A stretch of DNA of 64,000 nucleotides, from assembly GCF_964340395.1 (NCBI RefSeq), contig NC_135566.1:16691001-16755000 (forward strand), given 5' to 3'. Of this stretch, positions 30,779-43,200 are shown piece after piece. Made by a program: the position numbers and the translations under genes. This DNA is from Glandiceps talaboti. Its lineage: Eukaryota > Hemichordata > Enteropneusta > Spengelidae. Numbering within the stretch: position 1 is the first letter of the stretch; each line of letters opens with the position of its first letter. Under the pieces are notes generated by a model that made no database searches, was not told the origin of the DNA, and saw only the letters and a list, made by a program, of their open reading frames with translations.

Positions 30779-33700
30779 ATGGCATCACCAAGATTGGAAT
30801 CAATGTGCTGTATTAATACAACCCAACATGGACAGTCAACACTACTCGGAACCAGAGTGTACAACATTACATGTATCGTAAGTGCATCGCTTAGCATTCT
30901 GGGAGCAGTCTACCTGTTACTCCCAAGGAAAATACCAGAGAATGCAAGGAGGAGGAAAAACCTTGGCTATGAGAGACAGATCAAGATAATCAATTGGTTG
31001 ACACTAGCAGATCTACTGGCATGCATAGGTAACGATAAGTAAATTTTAAGTCTCATGTATCATGAAGGTGTGACATCACACATTTTTGGAATATCAGATA
31101 TATATCGTCTAGTATCGAACTTAGACTGCACTGTCCAGTTCATTTATATTCGATACTAGATGATATTAGATTAACAAAATATCCTATAATTATCTGATAT
31201 TTATTGGTGATTTCGTTGTCTATCATCCATAAATATCCGATATCGTTAAAATGTGCAATGTCGCAGAGTCCTCGCCTGTATACTAGCTGAATCTGTGATG
31301 TTGTTTCATTCACTAATGAGCATACTGGAGTCACAGATTTAGCTAAACAGACACATCTTCTACATGGACCATAAAGTATTGTAGTGGTTGTTGTCACATA
31401 CAGTATCTGTGTGTACTGTGTAGTAAGCAGAAGTGATGACAACAAATTGAGTTTTTGACTGTAGAGGTAATCAAAGTTATCACACACACTATCAGTCACT
31501 TCTGTTGGGTGACTGTGTCATCATCGAAAAAAAATTAATCAGTTTAAAACCTTAATAAGTCACATGCTAGCCCAAAGACTGGCTATCCGATCTGACAATG
31601 CGCAACGTCATTCGCCAGGGTCAGATAGCTGAGTCTTTGGGCTAGATCAAGTCACATACACCAAAGATATTGAAGAGAAAATACCGGATAATTTTTGTAT
31701 TGAATTTCGAAATAATTCTTGAAATATTTTCTTGACAGTTTTGATCACAACAATTAAATATGTACATGTAAACTGTGACAGTGAAAGCTTCATTTTGTGA
31801 AATGAAACCCTCCATGTTATGAAGTTGTCATGTGATTTGTCACCATTGTTTGTGGCTGTAGATTTATTCCCCACAATAATATTTACAGAGTGTATGTAAG
31901 TACTTAAAATAGCTGCGACCTTTGACCCCATTTACCTACAATACAAATATTGCCCAATGTATTATAGAAATGCTTGGATAGACAAATGACAAGTAAGTTG
32001 TGTGATTGTTTACATAACATGTAGTTTTCCAACCATATAGTTGACTATTCAATGGAAACTTCTATTATCACTGCAGCTAATAAATAGAAAGGTACCCGTA
32101 TGTCATGATATGGGGGCATGATGTCATGTGAGAAATATGTCACCCATACCACAGTACAGGAAGATGAATTCATTGACTTCACCCAACTTCCATTGATAAC
32201 AAACCTTTAGGGAAATAGATACCTGGTACTTCCTTTCCATAAAATCAAGCATTTCTCATCTTTCTCAACTATTTCTGTTTAGTTACTTTTTTTTGTGTGA
32301 TGTAAATTGTTTTAATGAACATTTTTGACTGTTTGCCATATTGTGAGACAATCAATGAAAACAAAAAAATTACTTCTTTATACAACTGCCAACAGCAGAG
32401 ACTTGTATTACAGACCGTTGTGTAATAAGAACAGTATTATGGCCTCTTTATGTGTACATGAAATGCTAGGGGAAACTGGAAATTTATTTGTGAACGTGAA
32501 CTATTATGTAAAGTGGCCACAAAACTGTTCTTATCAAATGAGGGAATGTAATACAAGTCTCTGTATTTTCAACATGCTGTGCCAAGTGTTGTTAATCCAG
32601 TTCAGTTCATTACTTTCTCTGTAACATTTTCTGCTTGTACATTGTCTGATGTCAGCAGTTGTAATTCTCATAAAGGCATCCTTGAGTGACTGTCATTTTT
32701 ATTGAGAAATGCAAAATGGATTTATTGAATATGGTATGATATACACAAGAAAACAGTGTTGGTAATGATGATACCAACACACATAGTCTAGAGCCTATCC
32801 ATTGTGTTTGAATCTGAAGATCTCAGAAGAGGTCAAGGTAGCATTTTTTTACCATGTTTACTGACACTTCTATTGAAAAAAAAAATGCATCAAAACCAAT
32901 TAGTCACAAATTAATTGACTTATATTGTCAAATTGTATCAAACCCAAATTAAGCATAATGGCTCTGTAATATATTTATCCTCACTTTGTGGTCAGGCCTA
33001 AAAAAAATTGTGTGGTTCCAATTACATTCAATTTTAGAATAGGTGGGGTAAGTAGATTTTTAAAATTTTTTTTCATATGTGAGCGTCTAGTTCAGATAGT
33101 TATGTTTTCCGTTGTTTTCCACATGGTCTCTGTGTTATTGGTTTCTTCTCATCAGACTACAGATTGGAAGAACAGTTTTATATTGTCTTTAAGTTGATGC
33201 CATTTTCCACACCCACTATTTCTTGCGAGATGTCACAATTTTCGCAATTATATTTTATTTTTTCTCGGATATGTAAAAAAAAGTTTAGTGTCAGCAGTGA
33301 AAACTAGATGGGGTCGGGTAACCGGAACGAAACCATTTTTTTTAGGCCTCCTAAGTATTTAGACATAACTGTGTTAATCTATATGAAGTAATTAGAAGTA
33401 TTCTCAGTTTATACTGTCGTGATAAAATAAAAAATGTGTTAGTAAACTATACTGCAGCCTCGTTTTCCATGTTAATCTGATTATGTAATCTCATATTATC
33501 CTATAGGTATTCTAGTCCGATCAAGTACCTGGTTATCAATGTATGGAATATTTAAAAATATACCAACTCATAAAACTGGACATAAGAATGCCAGGATATT
33601 TTGTGCCATTTCTGGGGTAAGTTTCAACATCTTGTAACTGACCAAAAACATTCATCAGCTTAGTACATCAAATGATTTACAAAGGTTATAAGACAGAAAC

Positions 33701-36700
33701 AGTTCAAAGTTTTTAGCATTGAACTTTCAATCTGTCTTGGTTGACGATCCTCATCAGAAAGTGGTCAGCTGTAAGGCAAAAAAAAGAAAAAAAAAGAATT
33801 GTTTCTGGTCAGGACAGTGTGTCTAAAATGGTGTGCAACAACGTGATTTAATTTTTTTTTTTTATTCTCAACAAACCTGTCACTCAATCTACTATTTATG
33901 GCAGTTACTGTTCTTTTTATTTACTACTTCAGAGCAAGTGTGTATGTGGGGCAGATGTCATTTGCTTGTTCATGATTGGCTCTGCAGTTGTCTTCACTGA
34001 AGTAGGGAAGGTTATTTTTGTGTTTCCCCTCGGATCTGCAGACTGCATGGGCTGGATAAACACACACGAAAAAGACCAATGCGAGGGTATTTAAGTGATG
34101 CGCACGATGACCAAAAACAAATCTTTTTTTTTTGCCTAACTATGGAATTTGTCATTCAGATGAGGATCTTTGACCAAGACAGATCAAAAGCTCAGTGCTA
34201 AAAACTTTGAACCATTTTGTAAATCATCTTGTTATTGTTAGTGAGTTCATGGAAACTATTTTACATTTCTCTTTTTGTCATTATTTGATGTAGATATGTT
34301 TGAAGTGGTCAATATGGATGAGAAATGGAAATTTATTTGGATCTTAAATGAGTAAAACAATTTTGCTATGTTTGGAAAAAATGTGAACACAACATTAGTC
34401 TTAGACTAAGTGTGTGTTGTACCTCAAAAATTTGAAAAAATTTAAAAAATGTGTTAAAAAATTTGTTGTTGTAGTTCAGGACATGATTTGTAAACAAAGA
34501 GGGTAAACACGAGTCTGGGGTGAACAAATCCATTGGTCCTGGGTCCGGGACTAGCGATTGGGTGGACCACACAAATTTTACCTTGTCTAGTCCGTCGGAC
34601 CAGTACCTTACTGTTAATAACTATGTTAAAAAGTCGTCTGAATATACAGATTCATAGGTAAGATTTAATATCTCACATTAGCGGGACCTTGGACCACTAA
34701 TTCTTTCAGCAGGACCACTGGATTTTTTAAGGCTCTAGTCCGGGGACCACCAGTTCACAAAATGATTTGTTGACCCCTGCGAATAATTACTTCAAATCAT
34801 CATATTCAGCATACATGCATGTATGGCTTCCCAGTATAATGAAATGTCACCAAAATATAAAGAATGTGATTAATGTGTTTACTAGTGATTACAAGTGATT
34901 TCACTGGTACTACTGACATGTGGCTTCTTTTAAATTTGTTGTTGATTAAGGTTTTAATTTATTACTTTCCACGTGAATTCGTAAATGGTTACTACTTAAG
35001 ACAAAGTAAAAATTAGAGAATAAAATTAAGAATCACATTTTCTTTATTGGATAAAAAATTCTTTGAAAATAATTAATTCCTAGTAAAATCTATATCTTAC
35101 TAAGATACATCATGTCTTGCAACCCTATAAATCTTCTCTTGACATGCGGGCTGGCTGATACTTGTAGACATGTATGACGTATGGGTGCTGGCTGATAGGT
35201 ATGGCATAGTCTGGATGCCAACGTGGTTTCTGAGTAGAGCTGTAAATCATAAAGATACTGTATAGGAACTAGACTAGGTGTGGCATGACAGGTCAAATCT
35301 TACAGACTAATGTAGTGTTCTTATTACTTTCTAGGCATGGATTCAATATTTCTACATTACAACCTACTTTTGGACATTTAGTTTTGCTGTGGATATTTTT
35401 CTACTGATGAGAAATAGAACAAGGTATTTCAGCAAATTTCTTTTTTTAACCCCCCCCCCCCCCCTCCTCCCTTGACTCCTCCTCCTTCTCCCCCATAATT
35501 ACTCATATTATTTTATTCTTATTGTATTTTTTGGAAAATAATCAAAATTTTGATAAATATTAAAAAAATATTGCAACTTGAAAATTGTGTGAATGAAGTA
35601 TAAGCTCTTTAAACAGATTTACACCAAACTTTAACAAAATATTATGTCGCGCATGAGCCAAGTTTACCAAAAAATATGGTCGTTCTACAACCTGTGTCTA
35701 TATCATGACATCATTGGTTCTGCTGGTGTTTCTGATGTAGGTCCACAGCATGTTATTGTCAATTTGTTTTGTCTGTTAGCCATATACCATATTTCTAACG
35801 TTCACAGACATAAACAAACTGATAAAAGCACCCCATTACATCTACATATGAGGCACCCACTATATTGTTTTTTGTATCCTTGTACTTGTCAGTTTGATAA
35901 TGTTAGGAGAATTTAGCCAGTTCCAAATATCCATGGTGTTCTGATCAGCAGCATTTCGGAACAACTGTTACAAGGCTTGTATTACGACGCATATTTTTTT
36001 AACTAAGGAAGCTCTGATTCCCTTGTTCATGTATTTAATATTTTATAAATAAGATATTATGCACCACCATTTTTCTTAATTCAGCCAAGGAAAGAATGGG
36101 CCTTGTCACCACAAGTTGAAATTGAGAAGTGACAAAACCTTTTAGGGAGATCATGAGTATTTTCCAGCTGAATGAAGAAAGCTACGCAAGAAAAATATCA
36201 TTATACCTGGCAGTGTTTATAATATAAAGAAAATGGGAAAATAATAAATATTCTGAATATTTCGAGTATGGCAGAACCAGTGATGTAGACACATGTGGTT
36301 GTGACGGTATAAATTCAATATTTTCTGTTTGAATGGCTTTTGCAAAGTATAATTTGTAACATTGTTTAAAACTTCTGTTTATCATTTTGTTTACTAGTGA
36401 GATGTGGTTATACCATGTGTTATCTTGGATTATATCAGCTGTTCTATGTGTTGATGGTCTTATTACTCTCTACTTTCCATCACTGATAGAGTAAGTCAAC
36501 ATTTCTACGTTTCGTTGTAACAGTATTGTTATCTGTCAAGGTAATGATCACTTTCAGAATTACGAAGTTCCTACCTGACCACTAGGTGGCAGTATAATGT
36601 TTTTTTTGGAGTAGGGTTTGTGTAAAGGTGCTCATCATCATGGCTCGATCCATAGTTCCCTAGAAAAAACTGACCTCTAGGTGGCGATATAATTGGATGG

Positions 36701-37251
36701 TTGCAGATGATAAAAGACTGTATAAGGTCGGAAATTCTATAATGGGTAAATTCAATAATTCATGATTTTCGTATATCTAGTCTATTTTTGCTGGCATTTC
36801 ATGAAGTGTTGTGTTGCAATTTGAAATTGACCATAGTTGATGTAATTGCAGTTTTGGAATTGCTGTTACATAGATAGTGTGTCTGAGAAGATGTATCAAC
36901 TTCAAGTCATAAGTTTTTTAATGATTGAATTTTTGTTAGATGCGAACAGAGAGAGATAAACCTGCTACCTCACTACATGGCAACATTGATACCTATTCTA
37001 ATGGTGATGATATGTAATCCTATTCTCTACTTTATCTCTTCAAGAAAAGGTGGGTCTTATTTCTGATAGTAAAGCTGCACTAACTGCAACTGGAGCAATT
37101 TTTGAAACTGTTTTTTTTTTTCAATAAAATGACTTGCAAAGTATTGTACACCTTGAACAGTATTAAGTCACCTGTCGTTAAAAATATTTGTGTAGCAGTA
37201 CATATGGTATGGTGCAATATATTCATGAATCAATTTTTTAAAAAAAATTTT

Positions 37252-37290
<39 letters not shown>

Positions 37291-40200
37291 GGGGGGGGGT
37301 TCCACACCCAATGAATCTCTATTTCAACGTTTTTCTTTCCTACTTAAGCATAAAGCATTTAAGCATTTGATTGACATGTACAATTAAGTTTTAGGATACA
37401 TATTGTGATTTGTTGTAAAACTGTTCAACATTTATTTCAATGACTTTTGATGTGTCATTTTAGCCTCAATATCTTTGTCTAAGTTGAGGGCACTCTCCAC
37501 CAGAAAGGTATATTGTGAGTGCTAATCTAAGGCCAAATAAAAAAAACCTGACCGACTCTAGTTTAAGCTGCTGACCCTCAGCATTTTTTTATCTTTTTAT
37601 ATTTATAAACAAAAGGTAAAATGGTGAGAAGTTACTGCTATTTCTGTGTAAATCTTACCAAAGTAACTTTGGTCAATTCTTTTTTTAAAATCCAGAAATT
37701 GAGTCTATCAAAAATGCAAGTTAAATTTATACAATACAGTGACTGTGCATATTGTGTTCTTCTACTTTACATATCATTTGGCTTCACTTACACATTATCA
37801 AACTATCACAGAAGTAACGTGACCAACGAGTATCACGTTTTGGGTCTATAAGCAATTTCTCAAAAACTAAAAGTAAAATCTCGACCCACCTTCCCTATTT
37901 TCTGAAGTCATGTTTTCAAAAACAAACGTTGAAAAAAAATTTGCCTAAGACCTAAAAAAAAGTTGTGTGGTTCCCATTAACTGACCCCACCTAGTTTTTC
38001 ACTGCCAACCCTTAATGGTTTTTTAGCTCCGCTGTCAGCGAAAGCTGAAAGCGTAGCTTAAGGTATAGGTGGGTATTGAGGTATAGAGAGTAGAGTGAAT
38101 CATAGGTGTCCGTCAAACTTTTATATTTTCACTATCTACTCCGAAAGTGACAGTCGGAATTCTTCGATATTTGGTGTGCATGTTCCCTGGGGGGAGGCTA
38201 TTCAGATTTGTTCATGCCAAGTTGATCTGTGCCATTTTCAATTTTTTATGATTTTTTTTCCAAAAATGACATTTTCATCAACTCCTCATAAACTTTAAGT
38301 CAGATTGCTTTGATATCTGGTGTGTTGATGCACAGGGGGTAGCTTACTTAGATTTGTTAATTTCAAGTCAGCACGTCTTCTCTTCTATTTTTTATGATTT
38401 TTTTTTTGAAATTTGAAAAAAAAATGAATATGTTAATGAGCATAATGACCGACGCCATATTGGAAATCAGTCCGCGAGACTTTAGGCAAAGTGCAACTTT
38501 TCAAAAGACACTATTGACGTCAAACAAGCAATGTAATATGTGCTATAGTCTTAATTCTACGCATTGTGCGCCCAAATGACAAATATTTGTTCGAAAAAGG
38601 TTTGTAAACTTCAAATCCAATTCACACACCACCCCTCCTACAGAATGGTTCATTCCAGTATATGCACCTCATAGCTCATGATCATTGTGAGAAGTCTTCC
38701 ATGCCTGAACTGAAGTGTTTTTGACAGAGTCAGTCGTCAATAAAAACGATAATACTCTTTCTAAAATTACCACATTTTGAAAGGGAAAGTACTTTGTGGT
38801 TCATTTATGGAGTTTTGTTTTTGTACGATCAATATTGGTGGCAAAATTACAGCATCAAAATTGCCGATGTGGTAATGCACGTAAATCCCAAGTACCCGGA
38901 TGCACGAGGGACTAACCCAGAAGCAAGTCGTTGTCAGCCTAGCTGCAATAATTGTAGCGTCTTGTTGCGGTTCTGTGGGTTTTTTCGTCTGTTTTGGTGA
39001 CTTTTTAAGTTTTAGTGTTTAACCCGCACCTAACAAATTAAACACTAAAACTTAAAAAGTCACCAAAACAGACGAAAAAACCCACAAAACCGCAACAAGA
39101 CGCTACAATTATTGCAGCTATTGTCAGCCATACGTTACAGTGCAGTGGTAACATCGTCTGATAAATCGCTGCGTTCAGTGTCATTATTCACAGAATTGTT
39201 GTTTTCGAGTGAAACCCCGTCTTGAATTGTATAACTCTAACAAATGAAGACATGTCAAGTTATATTTTGAAAGTTGTATTGCTAGTTTGAGACGATTTTC
39301 TCACGTACTATCGGGGCTTACTTGGACTTGGACCTTACTCCAGTTCATCGGGAAGTTTAGCCAGCCCGATAATTCTTTCTGGTTTAGTTTACAACACTTT
39401 TGATCGCGCAGATTTTGTTGTTGTGATGAAAAGAAATTAAAAAAAAGATCACTTCAACCATTTCGTTGTGTTTTCTTTATGAAAGGTAATCGAACATGAA
39501 CGAGTGTTACCACTGTAACCAGGAGGGTCTATGCTGTAACGTATGGCAAGGGTTCGACATACACGCTGGTCCGCTATCCCGCGATCGCGAGTCTAGTAAC
39601 TTTCTGTAAGGACCATGTACCAGTAAAGGTTACTAAAATGCTTGTAGGTAGTCCGACGGGCCGCGGGATAGTGACTTTTCGATAGGTATATCAGGGAGCT
39701 CAGAATTCAAACCACCGGCTATATGATGAATTCACGGTCATAGTAAAATTCATTTGATTTTTAATTTGCTATTTTGACCAACTCCGGTTGTCTATTCGCG
39801 ATAAAATTACGATTAGTTTGGGAACGGGGTAGATTTTCTATGATTCCGTGTCATAAAAGCATGTGTTGTGTAGTTTTCGAAAAGCACACCCGGTGGGAAA
39901 GTCGCCCAACAGACGATCTCGCGCCATTGCTGTACTACGTGGCACTTTATTCTGGCGGGGTGTCTCTTGAAAACGGGAATAGCGAACGATGAGCCAATCA
40001 AGTGAGACCTTTCAAATGTAGCTAATATTATAGCCAATAAAATTAGTTGTACGATGATATGTGTATAATAAGTCCTCTACACTGTAACAAGTAAATAGTA
40101 AAGTTGAAATCTTTGTCGCATGAATTCGTATTTATGTACGGATGCGTAGTCTTTCTGAACAGTAATTCTTAGATCAGTTAGTATTTAAACTTCGTTTCTG

Positions 40201-43200
40201 AGTTAATTATTCGGTAGGTTATTGACGAGCTCCCTTTGTAAAAATGCTGTACAAATTGGATGTCGGCGTTCGCCCGGCCACGTTCAACGGAACTAGTGAA
40301 GCTCAATCATAACAATGGTGGCTGTCAAAATCGAAGACGCAATTTGACCGTGTTGTTATTTCAGTGAGTTTATTCAGCAAGAAAACAACGTGTTCTATGT
40401 TTTTGTACTTCCTACATGATGTGCTGATTGTTTTTTTTACCGGTACAACTTACAGCCTACAATGAAACTGCTAACTTAGTAACACTAGCCCCATCCTCAG
40501 GTAGGATTTTTAGTGCCGTGTAGACGATTCCGTGTTCCGTGTTCATGTTTTGGGGCACATTTCTAAATACGCGAAACCAGTTATTGAATGTGTAGTGGAT
40601 ATTGATATTCAGTTTGAAAAATTAAAATCCTGAACTTTATTTTGCGAACGGTTTTGTCATTTCTTAGTAATTATAGGGCCGACTGTATCACGTTTAACGT
40701 TTATGTCAACCCGGAAGTACATAGACACGAAAATAGACGAAGTGACTTGTACATGTAATTAGTAACAAAATTTTGCTGTAACTGCTGGTAACCTTCAAAT
40801 TTATTTATTTTTATGTTGTAAATACATTCTAATATGCACTAAGGACAACACTATAAAGACTTGCTCTATGGGAAGGTAATTTTTTGTCTTTTAAAAATGC
40901 AATAGTTAGATCAATGTGTACCAGAAATGTTATGTAGTATTTAAGCTAGAAATAAGACCACATAACATCTTATTACCCCCCCCCCCCCAATTAAGACAAA
41001 CTACTCACAGAAAGCAACAAAAAAAGAGAAGAAGCTCCAAAACATAAAAAAGAGAATAAAATTACAGTAAGGAGTTGATGATGCACAAACAACTACAACG
41101 AAATAGACAGTTCAATTACAACAGTGTTTGAAATAAATATGGGGTTTGGAAAAGTGAATTAGAAGTAGAGCAAAAACTAAGAGAGATGAAGAGCCTAAGT
41201 GAACAAGCGAAAGCACTTAAAGATAGGACCACCAAATTTTTTTGCAGGACTACTACGTTATCAATTTTACTAGTCCTGTGGGATAGTGACTTTTACTCCA
41301 GTGTCGAACCCTGTTGGCTGAGAATGACTCTCTTTCGGGTACTTGGGGATTGTCGCCGTACGGAAACTAAGATGGCGATTAATACATTTCTTCCCTATAT
41401 ATATATATCTACTACAACTAGTACAAGTTGAATGTTGTTGACTTGGTAAATTTGTTAGAAAATTGAAATTCAAATTGCCTCAAAATTATTTTAGATCCCT
41501 AGTTTATTTCATTCATCATTAAAATTTTCTAGGGTTAAAGCTGTAAGACACTGGAATTATTTATAGCCAACCTCAAAATCCTCTTTTTTTCTTCTTTTTC
41601 TTGTGTGCATTTCCCAGTCATTTTTTCCCTGAGATTTTGTGCAATTTTTCATAACAGTAGATTTTTGTTATAAAATGGTGACTATGGTATAAAAGTACAA
41701 TACATTACCAACTTCTGTGTAAAATGTGTTTTATAGTGAGACATCATATGAAACCACTAACCACTTTATTGCATCGCTAAAACAAAACTGCATAGTAAAG
41801 AGCTGAAGAACTGAACCACTTCTACATGTCACCAAAATAAAAAAAAAAAAAAAACAAAAAAAAACAGCGAAGCTATTCTGACCGATAGGTCGCTTGTTTA
41901 TGTATAAGAGAAAAAAATTATAAAATCGCAAAAATTGTGAAGTCTTGCGAGAAGTAGGGGGATGCTGAAACCGACATCAACTTAAAAAGACAATTTAAAA
42001 TGGTTCTTCCAATCTGGAATAGCTGTACATCTGATGGGGCGAAACCAATAACACAGAGACCATATGGAAACCAACAGAAAACATAACTACCTGAACTAGA
42101 CACTCTTGCATGAAAAAATAAAAAAATAAAAAATCTACCTACACCACCTATTCTAAAATTGAATGTAATCAGAACGACACAATTTTTTAGCGTCTAACTA
42201 ATCGTATTTTCAATCTGTTTGCAGTGTCCAAGTTTTTAGCATTGACATCTGGCAGGTACACAGACCAAGAGAGGCTTCTTGTCAAACAAGTAAAAGAAAA
42301 GTTTGCCATGATTTTGGCAGTTTTCTTTGTGTGGTAAGAAATATAGCTACTACGACAGATTTCTAGAAGTCTTAATACTTAAATGTTATACTGAGATGAT
42401 ATTCAGTGTTTGGTTAATAATATGAGAGAATGTAGTAAATTTGAAATTAGACATGATGATAACGAACTTTGTAATTCAATTTGTAATGACTTTCTTAGTT
42501 GTCAGAATTAATAAATGGTTACTGCACAGACACACAGACACACACACACACACATGCATACAAACCGGTACCTACATACATACATATATACACACATACA
42601 CACATACATATATACACACATACACATACATACATACATATATACACACAGACACCTATGTATGTATGTACATGCATACACACACACACACGTACATACA
42701 TGTACGTACGTACGTACATACGTACATACATGCATGCATACATACATTCAAACATACACACACACGTACATACACAAATGCACGCACACACACATACACA
42801 CATGTACACATACATACACACACACGCACACACACCCCCCCACCACACACGCACACACACATTACCTAAATTTGATGGAAAGAGAAAAAAGAAAGTGTCA
42901 CTTCCTGAATGACATTCTCATTTGTCACATTTTTTTTCAGCTGGCTACCTAATGTGGTGAATGGTTTTATCATTTTATGCCAACACAGCAAAGACAGCTA
43001 TAATGGTGGAGTTATAGCATTGGACGTAATGATGGTAAGTTTATGACATGTAAAAATAACTGACAGTCTAGTAAACTTGCAGTACTTGAGTCATTTCATG
43101 CACTGTTATGCTTTGTGAAGCATAACAAAGTGTTGTCCTCTGGTAGTGTGCACACTTGAAGTCAAGTCCAGTAGTCATTTATTATGTCCTGAAGTTAATG

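Noticed and set aside
42441-42952. Several overlapping 110-145-codon frames on both strands
   Set aside because: All are translations of the CA/CATA microsatellite in GPR143 intron 6. Being open in several frames at once is the mark of a short repeat.
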